Source: Bacillota bacterium
GTDB lineage: Bacteria; Bacillota; Desulfotomaculia; Desulfotomaculales; Desulfohalotomaculaceae
DNA: 64,000 nucleotides
Assembly (NCBI GenBank): GCA_009711615.1
Contig: VENI01000005.1
Location: forward strand, 186,001-250,000
Direction: 5' to 3'
A model generated the notes under the pieces. The model saw nothing but the letters and a program-made list of their open reading frames with translations, had not been told where the DNA came from and made no database searches. Made by a program: the position numbers and the translations under genes. Positions within the stretch are counted from its first letter, which is position 1. Each line of letters opens with the position of its first letter. Below, piece by piece: positions 1-8,728 of this stretch.

Positions 1-712
1 TACCCCAACCACTGATGTCTCCAATATACTTATTATCATTTTTGGCAAGTCGTCCTTCTTCAATGGCTATAAAGTTTGTCCCGCCCCGCCCACTAACATC
101 TATAATGCGAGCTCCTGTTTTATGCATTTTGTGTACTGTCTCCATGGACATCCCGAAACCCACTTCCTTAATAAGCACTGGAACATCCAATCGCTGTACC
201 AAAGAAGTAATGTTCTCCATTATACCACGGAAATCCCTGTCTCCCTCGGTCATAGCCATTTCTTGGGGGGCATTAACATGTAATTGGATAGCATCGGCCC
301 GCACCATTTCAACCGCCCTATTTGCCTCGCCCAAAGTGCAGGCGGCACTAAGATTGGCTATAACTATTCCATCGGGGTTCTCTTCCCTTACCACTGTATA
401 TGTATTTACAACACTTTCATCATCCAGCGCCGCTTTTTGTGAACCCAATGCAATTGCTGTTCCCGTTTCTTTGGCCGCCCAGGCCAAGTTTCTGTTTATT
501 TCTTTCAATCCTGGATGACCACCAGTCATAGCATTTATCATCAGCGGTGCTGCCAGTTGTTTACCTAAAAATTTATAAGTTGTATCAATTTCATTCCAAT
601 TAACTTCCGGCAGCGACTGATGTAACATTTGAACATCTTTAAAACCAGCCTCAGCTTGGTCGGGGGTGCTTAAAGCGTTGTTAATATGATCAATTTTTCT
701 AGACTTCCTCAA
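1..712 (-). CDS. fni: Type 2 isopentenyl-diphosphate delta-isomerase (partial)
   Basis: The minus strand encodes the N-terminal ~237 residues of a type 2 (FMN- and NADPH-dependent) isopentenyl-diphosphate isomerase, which interconverts IPP and DMAPP for isoprenoid synthesis in the cytosol. Visible family marks are the start RKSRKIDHINNAL, APLMINAMTGG near residue 50, GTAIALGSQKAAL, the NLSAA stretch, QLHVNAPQE, KEVGFGMS and the DVSGRGGTNF phosphate-binding stretch. The gene runs off the left edge, so the C-terminus is not seen. The chosen start is TTG at 710-712, preceded by an AAAGGGATGG ribosome site; no upstream ATG fits. Family assignment is firm; the start codon is inferred. Confidence 0.93.
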   Translation of the reverse strand, partial: MRKSRKIDHINNALSTPDQAEAGFKDVQMLHQSLPEVNWNEIDTTYKFLGKQLAAPLMINAMTGGHPGLKEINRNLAWAAKETGTAIALGSQKAALDDESVVNTYTVVREENPDGIVIANLSAACTLGEANRAVEMVRADAIQLHVNAPQEMAMTEGDRDFRGIMENITSLVQRLDVPVLIKEVGFGMSMETVHKMHKTGARIIDVSGRGGTNFIAIEEGRLAKNDNKYIGDISGWG

Positions 713-914
713 AAAACCATCCCTTTCTAATGTAAACCATAATCTCAATTATACCCCTCTAAATGAAATAATTTTAACTTCTGTACTGATTTATATCAAC
801 CCTTGTTACTTTTAAAATAAATAGACTTTCTTGTAATAAAGGTTATTTTTTAATGGGATACCTTCATAAAATTAGGTAAATGCTTTTCTAATTACGACGG
901 GAGGAGGAGTTTTT

Positions 915-1172
915 TTGAGAAAACACAAGACCATTACTATTAGTTTACCATCAGAGATGGTGGATTATTTGGATGAAAAAATCACTCAAATCAATCGTGA
1001 AACCTTCGAAGAAACCAACCGCAGCAAGTACATACGCCTGTTAATTAAAAAAGATATCAGCTGCTCAGAGAAAATTGCCAACAAAGGAAAGGAGGCATAC
1101 CATATAGACGGTGATTCTAAGGAAATAGGTTATTACAACTCCCTTTTGGAGCTGGGAGGCTATAAAAGGTAG
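915..1172 (+). CDS. Ribbon-helix-helix (CopG/Arc-type) small DNA-binding protein
   Basis: An 85-residue protein. The first ~50 residues fit a ribbon-helix-helix fold: a KTITISLPSEM beta strand, then two helices with the SKYIRLLIKKDI pattern. Such proteins bind DNA as dimers and act as repressors or antitoxins. The tail (52-85) is Lys/Glu-rich and of unknown role. The TTG start at 915 follows a very strong GGGAGGAGG ribosome site (900-908). No toxin gene follows, so an antitoxin role is not supported. The target and specific function are unknown. Confidence 0.75.
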   Translation: MRKHKTITISLPSEMVDYLDEKITQINRETFEETNRSKYIRLLIKKDISCSEKIANKGKEAYHIDGDSKEIGYYNSLLELGGYKR

Positions 1173-1351
1173 AATTAGCATAAAAAACCTGTCAAATATT
1201 TGCGGGAAGATGTTATACATCGGTGGCCATTCACATATATCTTTCTTAAAGACAGGGGGTGGTAGATGAGTAGTGTTTAAATGTAATCTCTTTTGTACAT
1301 TGCGGTAAATCCGAACTGCTTTAAACCACATAGTGTTAAAGATTATTACTT

Positions 1352-1383
1352 AAAGGGCCGTTCGACTATCGAACGGCCTTTAT
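1352..1383. terminator. Hairpin terminator (bidirectional)
   Basis: A near-perfect inverted repeat with arms GCCGTTCGA and TCGAACGGC around a 3-base loop, flanked by AAAG and CTTT. It lies between the RHH gene (+) and the small DUF4177-like gene (-) and can end both. The 180 bases between the RHH stop and the hairpin show no supported gene. Confidence 0.7.
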
Positions 1384-1409
1384 TCAAACCAAAGGGAGTT
1401 TTGTTAACT

Positions 1410-1550
1410 TTAAACCGGTCTTTTAAAATAATGCCAGGCCCAAGTAACAGTAACCAGTTCCCATCCTTGTTGACCATATTCATTTAAAATTCTAGTTGTT
1501 TTCTCCCCTGCACCTAAAATCAAAACGCATTTATACTCATATTTCTGCAT
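1410..1550 (-). CDS. Small DUF4177-like protein
   Basis: A 46-residue minus-strand frame starting ATG at 1548-1550 behind an AAGGGGGG ribosome site. The protein begins MQKYEYKCVLI, contains LNEYGQQGWELV and ends YFKRPV. That is the pattern of the short DUF4177 family: a beta strand, then a helix ending in a GWELV motif, and a basic aromatic C-terminus. Function of the family is unknown. The gene converges with the RHH gene on a shared terminator. Confidence 0.72.
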   Translation of the reverse strand: MQKYEYKCVLILGAGEKTTRILNEYGQQGWELVTVTWAWHYFKRPV

Positions 1551-1653
1551 CAAATCCCCCCTTATAAATATTTACGATCACCAACAGTTCATACCCAAAT
1601 ATATTATATTACAAGTAATTCCTTAAATATTTGCTAAGGAGATGGTTATTGTT

Positions 1654-1989
1654 ATGGATGCTTTTAGTATACTGGGCCATATACTTCTAGGGGCATTATT
1701 GGGTGCCATTGGCCAGAGTGCCAGAGCACTTTTAGGGATTAAAAAACAAATGGATGGCTTTGATAAAACTAAGGATAATATAAAAGAATGGCTGGATACA
1801 AAGAAACTATTGCTTAGCCTAATGACTGGTGCCATATCCGGCTGCCTTGGAGCAATATTTATGCTAGGTAAAGATATAGATAAAGAATTCCTACTATCCC
1901 TTGTGGCCATTGGTTATACCGGCACAGATTTTGTAGAAGGATTTATGAAAAGAAGGCTTCCCGGGAAAGATGATCCATTTAAGGTATAA
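1654..1989 (+). CDS. Small membrane protein, function unknown
   Basis: A ~111-residue protein with two hydrophobic segments, one at the N-terminus (ILGHILLGALLGAIG) and one near the middle (LLLSLMTGAISGCLGAIFML), joined by a charged loop (KKQMDGFDKTKDNIKEW). The C-terminus is basic (MKRRLPGKDD). A small integral membrane protein with a hairpin topology is likely. It is not recognised; the two-segment layout recalls phage holins but nothing phage-like surrounds it. Two in-frame ATGs compete: 1642 touches the AAGGAG ribosome site with no spacer, so 1654 (12-base spacer) is preferred. Confidence 0.6.
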   Translation: MDAFSILGHILLGALLGAIGQSARALLGIKKQMDGFDKTKDNIKEWLDTKKLLLSLMTGAISGCLGAIFMLGKDIDKEFLLSLVAIGYTGTDFVEGFMKRRLPGKDDPFKV

Positions 1990-2006
1990 AAGATTGCGTA
2001 ATTTGG

Positions 2007-2027
2007 GCACCTGAAAGGTGCTTTTTT
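2007..2027 (+). terminator. Rho-independent terminator
   Basis: Arms GCACCT and AGGTGC with a GAA loop followed by six T, 17 bases after the stop of the small membrane protein gene. Confidence 0.85.
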
Positions 2028-2125
2028 GTTAGGTTATTTGCAAAATTTTAGTAAATAAGCAGGGAATTAATATAAACCCGGTGAATATTCAGTAAATTTA
2101 GGTTAATTCATCGAGGTGTCTATAA

Positions 2126-4219
2126 ATGCCGTTTGAAGTTGTTTATTCTTTAATTTCATCGACTTTAGTTACCCTAGTTCCTTCTTTGGTTTACTTTTTT
2201 CTCTACTATCAGGAACGACAGCGTTATTTGCTAATCTGGGGCTATATGTGGCTGATTAATTCATTGGCATACACATTATTATTATTTTTAAATAATGCTT
2301 TTTTTATAATTCTACTTATTGTTTCTCTCATGTTTTGCTGTTATTTATTAGCATGGGGCACATGCAGTTTTTTAGGCAAAAAGATATTCCCGTGGTTATT
2401 ACCTGCTTTTATCCTAATAACCTTTTGGTGCATTCTTGCTGAAGTTGTTCTTAAGTTACCGTATTTCTTTTACATGATACCGGAACTCTTCTCAATAGGA
2501 GCCCTTTTACTATATACCGGCTTCATCTATCTGAAGTTGGAAAATATGGGTTTGTTTGGCAAACTGCTTACCGGGTGGTCGTTTATCCTTCTCGGAATTT
2601 ACAACATATTAAACCCCTTCACCAATCTGGTGCAATCGATTGCACCTTGGTTACCATTAATAAGCATATTATTAAAGATTGGTATTGCTTTAGGTACCAT
2701 TATACTTCATTTTGAAAAAGGGATAATAGATCTGAAAAGATCAAAAGCTAATTATAAGGCATTGGTTGAAGGAGTACCTGACATTATTTTTTCATATTCT
2801 TTGCACCCCGAAGCAAAAACCACTTACATCAGTCCTGCAATGACAAGGATCACTGGTTATTCGCCTCAAGAGTTCTATTGCAAACATACCTTTCTATTTG
2901 ATATTGTTGATAAAAAAAATCATGCAACTTTAAATCAACTTTTTTCAGGTAAATATGACTATTCTAAAGTTACACCGATAATCTGCACACATAAAAATGG
3001 CAGCACTGTATACCTTGAGATCTATATTAGCCCAATTTATGACCATGGAAAAATCATTTCTCTGGAAGGTGTTGCCCGTAATGTTACAACTCGCAAAGTA
3101 ATGGAAGAAAAATTAAGGCAAATTGAAACCGAAAAACGAAAAAGAATGAATTTAAATTTACAGTTGGCTGAAGATAGATTTAAAAAAGCCTTTTATAGTA
3201 GCCCCAATATCATGGCAGTAATTTCAATACAAGATGGTAAACTAATAGATGTAAATAAAAGCTTTGAAAGTACAATCGGTTATAGGCGTGAAGAAGTCTT
3301 AGGTAAAACATTAAAACGATTAAATTTTTATCCCAAGAAAAGGGATATTGTTAAATTGCTAAGAAAACTGCGAAAGCAGGAACAACTACAAAACGAAAAA
3401 ATACAGTTTAATACTAAGAGTGATAACATATGCATCGGACTTTTATCTGCTGAAAAAATATTGCTTACTGATAAGGACCATTTACTTGTTGCGGTAAATG
3501 ATATCACTAAGTTGGAATATTATGAAAGGGAAATGGCACATATTGATAGATTACATTTAATAGGCCAGATGGCATCCAGTATAAACCATGAAGTAAGAAA
3601 CCCTTTAACAACTGTAAGAGGTTTTTTACAGATGCTTGGTGGAAAAAATCAGTACGTAAATGATAAAAATTATTTTCGGTTAATGATAAGCGAACTAGAT
3701 AGAGCCACTTCAATAATTGCAGAGTTACTATTACTTTCCAAAGAAAAACCCATTGAACGAAAATATATTAATTTAAATAATATCATCGAAAATATATACC
3801 CACTTTTACAAGCAGATGCCATCATTAAAAAGGTCGATCTAGTCCTAGAACTTCAACCACTCCCGGATTTATATTTGGATAGAAAAGCTATGATCCAAGT
3901 GATTTTAAACCTTGTACGAAACGCTCTAGAAGCCAGTCCCGGTGGTGGAAAGGTTTCAATAGCAACTTCTGTTCAAAATGAGGAATTTATTTTATCCGTT
4001 TCTGATCAAGGGAGCGGTATAGATTCAACAGTAATAGAGAAATTGGGAACCCCCTTTATTACCACAAAAGAAAACGGAACCGGATTGGGTCTAGCTATAT
4101 GTTACAGTATTGTTCACCAGCATCGGGCTAAAATATATGCAAACACCAATAACAATGGCACTACATTTATTATAAAATTTAATAAAGAAAACAAAAACAT
4201 TGTTTCCGATATTAACTAA
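2126..4219 (+). CDS. Membrane PAS-domain sensor histidine kinase
   Basis: A 697-residue histidine kinase. Residues ~1-200 hold about seven hydrophobic segments forming a membrane sensor. A first PAS domain spans ~205-330 (DIIFSYS...YISPAMTRITGYSPQEF) and a second ~350-460 (SSPNIMAV...VNKSFESTIGY). The phospho-acceptor is His488 in the H-box SSINHEVRNPLTTVRGFL. The ATPase domain has the N-box near 595 (NLVRNALEASP), G1 at 627 (DQGSGID) and G2 at 651 (GTGLGL). It resembles the orphan kinases that feed the Spo0 phosphorelay in spore formers. No response regulator is adjacent; the nearest Spo0F-like one is ~36 kb away. Start ATG follows GAGGTG. Confidence 0.92.
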   Translation: MPFEVVYSLISSTLVTLVPSLVYFFLYYQERQRYLLIWGYMWLINSLAYTLLLFLNNAFFIILLIVSLMFCCYLLAWGTCSFLGKKIFPWLLPAFILITFWCILAEVVLKLPYFFYMIPELFSIGALLLYTGFIYLKLENMGLFGKLLTGWSFILLGIYNILNPFTNLVQSIAPWLPLISILLKIGIALGTIILHFEKGIIDLKRSKANYKALVEGVPDIIFSYSLHPEAKTTYISPAMTRITGYSPQEFYCKHTFLFDIVDKKNHATLNQLFSGKYDYSKVTPIICTHKNGSTVYLEIYISPIYDHGKIISLEGVARNVTTRKVMEEKLRQIETEKRKRMNLNLQLAEDRFKKAFYSSPNIMAVISIQDGKLIDVNKSFESTIGYRREEVLGKTLKRLNFYPKKRDIVKLLRKLRKQEQLQNEKIQFNTKSDNICIGLLSAEKILLTDKDHLLVAVNDITKLEYYEREMAHIDRLHLIGQMASSINHEVRNPLTTVRGFLQMLGGKNQYVNDKNYFRLMISELDRATSIIAELLLLSKEKPIERKYINLNNIIENIYPLLQADAIIKKVDLVLELQPLPDLYLDRKAMIQVILNLVRNALEASPGGGKVSIATSVQNEEFILSVSDQGSGIDSTVIEKLGTPFITTKENGTGLGLAICYSIVHQHRAKIYANTNNNGTTFIIKFNKENKNIVSDIN

Positions 4220-4237
4220 AGAAATGGAGTAATTATC

Positions 4238-5560
4238 ATGAACGAAGATATTAAGCTTGCTAATGATCTGATAAAATTTATTTATGATAGCCCCACATCT
4301 TTTCATGCAGTGGAGCAAGTAAAAGTCATTCTAAATACTAAAGGATTTAAAGAATTACATCAAAGCGACAAATGGGAAATAAAAAATAATAGTAAATATT
4401 ACGTAACAGTTAATGATTCAGCGATAATTGCCTTTGTTACCGGGGAAGGAAGCGCGGAGCAGGAAGGATTTAAGATAATTGGGGCACATACTGACAGCCC
4501 ATCCTTTAGTATAAAACCAGATCCGGAAATTGTTCAAAATAGTTATCTGAAGTTAAATACAGAAGTTTATGGGGGACCAATACTTAATACTTGGCTGGAC
4601 CGCCCCCTCTCCCTCGCCGGAAGGGTAAGTTTGCGTTCAGGCAATACAATGCGCCCTAAGACTAAGCTAGTAAATATAAATAAGCCCCTATTGATAGTTC
4701 CAAACCTGGCCATTCACCTTAACCCTAAAGTTAATGGGGGAATAGAGTTAAATAAACAAAAAGATACCTTGCCTATAATTAATCTGGTAAATGAAAAATT
4801 TGAAAGTGATAACTATTTATTAAAGCTAGTTGCCAACAAATTAAATGTTAGCCCTTACGATATTTTAGACTTTGATTTATTCCTCTACCCCTATGAAAAA
4901 GGCTGTATATTAGGAGCAGAGGAAGAGTTTATATCTTCCCCTAGAATTGATGATTTGGCCATGATACATGCAGGAATTACCGCATTATCTACCACCATAC
5001 CCACCTCGGGTATAAATGTAATGGCGTGCTTTGATCATGAAGAAATTGGCAGCACAACTGGACAAGGTGCTGATTCTCCGATACTGGACCACATTTTAGA
5101 GCGAATTGTTATGTCTTTAAATAAAAATAAAATTACACTGGCCAGTAAAAGCAGAGAAGATTATTTCCGGGCATTGGCAAATTCATTTTTCATTTCTGCT
5201 GATATGGCTCACGCAATACATCCCAATATGCCAGAGAAACACGACCCAACTAACAAACCGAAAATTAACGGCGGGCCGGTTATTAAGATAAATGCAAATA
5301 GAAAGTATATAACAGATAGTGTATCAGCAGCGGTATATGAATCAATCTGCAAAGATAACAGTATTCCAGTACAAAAGTTTGTAAACCGTTCCGATATGAG
5401 AGGCGGTTCCACACTGGGCCCAATAAATGTGTCTCACATTAATTTGCGTTCGGTAGATATAGGGAACCCCATGCTGGCCATGCATTCAATAAGAGAACTG
5501 GCAGGCGTAAAGGATCAGATGTACATTTATAAATCATTTAAGGCATTTTATAGGTTATAA
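4238..5560 (+). CDS. M18 family metallo-aminopeptidase
   Basis: A 440-residue cytosolic aminopeptidase of family M18 (aspartyl aminopeptidase/ApeB type), a dinuclear zinc enzyme that removes N-terminal residues from peptides. Metal-ligand regions are visible: GAHTDSPSF (His84), SSPRIDDL, CFDHEEIGS with the catalytic Glu pair, and ADMAHAIHPN, followed by SDMRGGSTLGP. Length is usual for the family. The gene begins 18 bases after the kinase stop, on the same strand, and may be co-transcribed with it. No functional link to the kinase is evident. Confidence 0.93.
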   Translation: MNEDIKLANDLIKFIYDSPTSFHAVEQVKVILNTKGFKELHQSDKWEIKNNSKYYVTVNDSAIIAFVTGEGSAEQEGFKIIGAHTDSPSFSIKPDPEIVQNSYLKLNTEVYGGPILNTWLDRPLSLAGRVSLRSGNTMRPKTKLVNINKPLLIVPNLAIHLNPKVNGGIELNKQKDTLPIINLVNEKFESDNYLLKLVANKLNVSPYDILDFDLFLYPYEKGCILGAEEEFISSPRIDDLAMIHAGITALSTTIPTSGINVMACFDHEEIGSTTGQGADSPILDHILERIVMSLNKNKITLASKSREDYFRALANSFFISADMAHAIHPNMPEKHDPTNKPKINGGPVIKINANRKYITDSVSAAVYESICKDNSIPVQKFVNRSDMRGGSTLGPINVSHINLRSVDIGNPMLAMHSIRELAGVKDQMYIYKSFKAFYRL

Positions 5561-5673
5561 AAAACGCAGTTATTCATAAACCTATGAGCCCTTGCAGGGT
5601 AATCTTTGGGATGTTTGAATATTAATTATTCTATGTTTATAATGGTGTGTAGCAAATTCCAAAGGAGGTAAAC

Positions 5674-6177
5674 ATGCAAGAAAAACTATCTCAAAAAAAA
5701 TGTTGAAACAGCTCAGATTCTACTGCTAGTATAGCGGTTACAAATAATTTATGTCCTGTCTGCGGAACTGAAGGTAATATAGTTAAAAACATAACTGTAA
5801 GCAGTTTAGTGTTGGATAACTTAAAAGATAACGTTGGAAACACTACTCATTACTTATGCCCTAAAGAGGGCTGCGATGTAGTTTATTATAATTTAGACAC
5901 AAATACTACTTTTGATGTTAATCAAGTCAAAGTACCTATATGGTATAAAAATGATGCCAGCCCTAAATATATATGTTATTGTAACCAAGTTACAGAAAAA
6001 CAAATTATAGATGCAGTTGTTAACAAAGATGCAAAAAGTATAAAAGATGTGCTAAAGCTAACTGGAGCAATGAAAAACGCGAACTGTGAAATTAATAATC
6101 CCACAGGGAAATGTTGTAGTTCTGTAATCCAAAGTACTATTAATAAAGCCCTGCAAATTAAATGTTCCCATATTTAA
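5674..6177 (+). CDS. CopZ-like (2Fe-2S) metallochaperone, predicted selenoprotein
   Basis: The frame starts ATG at 5674 after a strong AAAGGAGGT ribosome site and reads MQEKLSQKKC, then UGA (5704-5706), then continues open to 6177: 167 residues with Sec at position 11. The body matches the N-terminal part of CopZ-type proteins: a CPVCG zinc-binding knuckle near residue 28, a Cys pair around YLCPKEGC, and a BFD-like [2Fe-2S] segment (YICYCNQVTEKQIIDAVV ... NPTGKCC). The C-terminal HMA copper domain of Archaeoglobus CopZ is absent. A Cys-Sec pair near the N-terminus would suit metal or redox chemistry. If UGA were a stop, the only ribosome site would drive a 10-residue peptide, so readthrough is the better reading. 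The organism also uses UGA in fdhA. Confidence 0.78.
5707..5740 (+). promoter_or_regulatory. Candidate bacterial SECIS element of the CopZ-like gene
   Basis: Directly 3' of the UGA codon a short stem can form from CTACT and AGTATAG (two-base bulge) with a GCT apical loop whose first base is G, about 19 bases after the UGA. That distance and the loop G agree with known bacterial SECIS elements. The stem is weak and was drawn by hand. Confidence 0.4.
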
Positions 6178-6494
6178 CATACTCCGTTCCCCCACAATCC
6201 CTATTCCCAAAAAAGATGGATGTGGGGTTTATCTATACCATGAATATTCCAGAAGATAAAGCTAAAGAGATCGGCTATGAACAGCAGATTAGTCACCATG
6301 AAATGCCCCTGAAGATGATTTTGGGTGGAAATATTAAAAGTTTATATAGCTTCGATACTTACCAGTTTAAAGATTATACAAAGGTAGTTTCAGACCTATT
6401 TAATGTTGAACAGAAAGCCAAAAGGCGAGAGGAAGTTTTTCCAAAAGATTGTAAAAAAGCCCGTGAATTGGGAGAAAACTTGGTAACAACTTAA
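6162..6494 (+). pseudogene. C-terminal remnant of a flavodoxin-family (NADPH-dependent FMN reductase-like) protein
   Basis: The open frame reads FPYLTYS...SLFPKKMDVGFIYTMN...DTYQFKDYTKVVSDLF...RREEVFPKDCKKARELG. This is the C-terminal half of the ~230-residue flavodoxin-like iron-sulfur flavoproteins, in which FPYLTYS normally lies mid-protein. The FMN-binding N-terminal half (GSPR motif and CxxC region) is missing and no ribosome site is present. The similarity begins inside the 3' end of the CopZ-like gene in another frame, as if a deletion joined the two. It is most likely a decaying fragment. Confidence 0.65.
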
Positions 6495-6634
6495 ATTATA
6501 AAAAGGTTACATGTAATATGCACCTCCAAATATTAGATTTCATGTCCAACGTTTGGGTGCACTTCAAAACGGCAATTTCTTATCAACTATAAATATTTTT
6601 CAACAGAATTACCGGCTAATAAGTTAAGCTATTT

Positions 6635-6672
6635 GAGCAGAAAACCGGGGTAGCACCCCCGGTTTTCTGCTC
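6635..6672. terminator. Strong bidirectional terminator
   Basis: A 16-base arm GAGCAGAAAACCGGGG with its inverted copy CCCCGGTTTTCTGCTC around a short loop. It lies 29 bases past the stop of the minus-strand choline dehydrogenase gene and downstream of the plus-strand remnant. Confidence 0.85.
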
Positions 6673-6700
6673 TATTTTCACTTACATTAATAAATATCTT

Positions 6701-8347
6701 CTAATCCTGCGGCTTCTTGTAAAATCCGGCTTTGGACGGGGGCTCGGGAGTGTTGCCGAGAATTAAATCCGCAGCCTTTTCCGCGATCATCATTACCGGT
6801 GCATAGATGTTGCCATTGGTGATGGTCGGCATGATTGAAGCATCAACCACCCGCAGACCCTCAACGCCGTGAACCTTTAGGTCGGCATCCACCACCGCCA
6901 TCTCGTCGTAGCCCATCTTGCAAGTACAGCTCGGATGATAGGCACTTTCTCCCTCACGGGCGACGAAATCAAGGATCTCCTCATCGGTTTGCGCATCCTT
7001 GCCTGGCGCAATTTCCTCACCGCGCAGCTCGTCAAAGGCCGGCTGCTCAATGATATGGCGTGAGCAGCGAATCGCTTCTACCCATTCGCGCCGCTCCTGC
7101 TCGGTGGAGAGGTAGTTGAAAAAGATGCTCGGATAAGTTTTGGGATCAGCAGACTTGATCTTCACGTGACCACGCACATCCGTGTTCATCGGGCCGACGT
7201 GCAGCTGGAAGCCGTGACCCTGGGCAGGAGCAGAACCATCGTAACGGATGGCAATCGGCAGGAAATGGAACTGCAGATTAGGATATTCCACCCGGTCGTT
7301 ACCGCGAATGAATCCGCCCGCCTCAAAGTGGTTGGTAGCCGCTGCCCCTTTTCTAAAGAATAGCCAGTCGAACCCAATCTTCGGCTGGTTATACCATTTG
7401 AGAGCCGGATACATACTCACTGGCTTCTTGCAGGCATACTGGACGTAGAGCTCGAGATGATCCTGCAGATTCTCGCCCACACCTGGCAGATCCTGTACTA
7501 CGTCAATACCTAAAGCTTTCAGCTCGGCACCATTGCCGATACCGGAAAGCTGCAGCAGCTGAGGAGAGTTGATGGCACCACCGCAGCATATGATTTCGCC
7601 AGCGTAAACCTGCTCGACTTTTCCACCTCGGATGAACTCGACACCAACCGCCTTTTTTCCCTCAAACAAGATACGGCTTACCAAAGCATGGCAACGCACA
7701 TCCAGATTGCTCCGATCCTTCACCGGGTGTATATAGCCCCTAGCCGCATTCCAGCGCCTACCTCGGTAAATTGTGGAATCAAATACTCCGAAACCCTCCT
7801 GCTGGTAACCGTTGACATCATCGGTAAGAGGATACCCCGCTTGCTGAGCTGACTTGAAGAAGGCATCGAAGAGGGGATTATCACATACTGAAGTTGTTAA
7901 ATAGATTGGCCCCTTATCGCCGTGATACTCGTCCGCCCCTTTGAGCCGAGTCTCGAACTTTTTAAAGTAAGGCAAACAATGGGCGTAATCCCACTTTTCC
8001 AGCCCTTCGTTGGCCGCCCACTTCTCGTAATCCATGGCATTGCCACGGATATAGATCATGCCGTTGATGGTGCTCGATCCACCGAGAACCTTGCCGCGCG
8101 GCTGATAAATGCGCCGGTTGTGCATGTGCGGTTCCGGTTCGGACTCGTACCACCAGTTATAAGTTGTGCCGGTCAGCGGATAGGTAAGGGCCGCAGGCAT
8201 GTGGATGCGAAAATCCAACCGGTGGTCAGGCCGGCCCGCTTCAAGAACAAGAACCTTGTTCTTCTGATCAGCACTGAGACGATTGGCCAACACGCTACCC
8301 GCTGAACCACCACCTATTATAATAAAATCAAATTGCTCTTTTGCCAT
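6701..8347 (-). CDS. betA: Choline dehydrogenase (GMC oxidoreductase)
   Basis: A 548-residue FAD-dependent GMC oxidoreductase that would oxidise choline to betaine aldehyde, passing electrons to the membrane chain. The N-terminus holds the FAD dinucleotide motif DFIIIGGGSAGSVLANRL (6-23) and LEAG. GMC signatures PRGKVLGGSSTINGMIYIRG (near 85) and GAINSPQLLQLSGIG (near 255) are present. The C-terminus has the catalytic His region YHPSCTCKMG and the signature VDASIMPTITNGN. Length equals that of E. coli BetA. Base composition is visibly richer in G+C than the flanks, with many GCC/CGC codons, suggesting acquisition from a higher-GC donor. No betaine aldehyde dehydrogenase (betB) is adjacent. 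A GbsR-like operator lies ~150 bases upstream. Confidence 0.9.
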   Translation of the reverse strand: MAKEQFDFIIIGGGSAGSVLANRLSADQKNKVLVLEAGRPDHRLDFRIHMPAALTYPLTGTTYNWWYESEPEPHMHNRRIYQPRGKVLGGSSTINGMIYIRGNAMDYEKWAANEGLEKWDYAHCLPYFKKFETRLKGADEYHGDKGPIYLTTSVCDNPLFDAFFKSAQQAGYPLTDDVNGYQQEGFGVFDSTIYRGRRWNAARGYIHPVKDRSNLDVRCHALVSRILFEGKKAVGVEFIRGGKVEQVYAGEIICCGGAINSPQLLQLSGIGNGAELKALGIDVVQDLPGVGENLQDHLELYVQYACKKPVSMYPALKWYNQPKIGFDWLFFRKGAAATNHFEAGGFIRGNDRVEYPNLQFHFLPIAIRYDGSAPAQGHGFQLHVGPMNTDVRGHVKIKSADPKTYPSIFFNYLSTEQERREWVEAIRCSRHIIEQPAFDELRGEEIAPGKDAQTDEEILDFVAREGESAYHPSCTCKMGYDEMAVVDADLKVHGVEGLRVVDASIMPTITNGNIYAPVMMIAEKAADLILGNTPEPPSKAGFYKKPQD

Positions 8348-8494
8348 TTTATTACCTCACTTTCCTTTTCAAAAGATCTCTTTGCCAAGTATTTTTCTTT
8401 TAGTTCCATTGACAAGACATAAAACCCCATAAACATTCTAATTTCTTCTAACTAATCTATCAATTAAATAAGAAAATTTTAAACCGTATAATTT

Positions 8495-8511
8495 GTACAG
8501 TTTAAACTATA
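8495..8511. promoter_or_regulatory. Putative GbsR operator upstream of betA
   Basis: GTACAGTTTAAACTATA, an imperfect palindrome of the form ACAGTTT-AAACTRT. It matches, together with ~15 flanking bases (ATTTGTACAGTTT...WATTATA), the palindromes upstream of gbsR and of the betaine-binding protein gene. It lies ~148 bases before the betA start in an otherwise gene-free gap (8348-8693); nothing else is seen in that gap apart from AT-rich sequence. Confidence 0.5.
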
Positions 8512-8693
8512 TATATTATATAATATTTTTAATAAGGATTCAAGGAAAAATTACCTTATATACACTATGAATTTTATAACTGCATATAGGGGTGGAACAT
8601 AATAAGAAACTTAAAAGTAAGGTAGAGAAGCAAAAGTCAAAAAATCTATTTACATGGTAGGTGAATGCGCCCTCGTCGTTCAGATTAAAACAT

Positions 8694-8727
8694 GAAAGAC
8701 TTCTAGCATAAACGCTAGAAGTCTTTC
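8694..8727 (-). terminator. Hairpin terminator after tRNA-Thr
   Basis: Perfect 14-base arms GAAAGACTTCTAGC / GCTAGAAGTCTTTC around a 6-base loop, immediately after the CCA end of the tRNA gene on the minus strand. Confidence 0.8.
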
Positions 8728-8728
8728 G

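Noticed and set aside
1293-1487. Plus-strand 64-residue open frame
   Set aside because: It runs through the terminator and is antisense to the DUF4177-like gene.
6835-8305. Several open frames opposite betA
   Set aside because: They are a by-product of its high GC content; none has a ribosome site or recognisable protein pattern.
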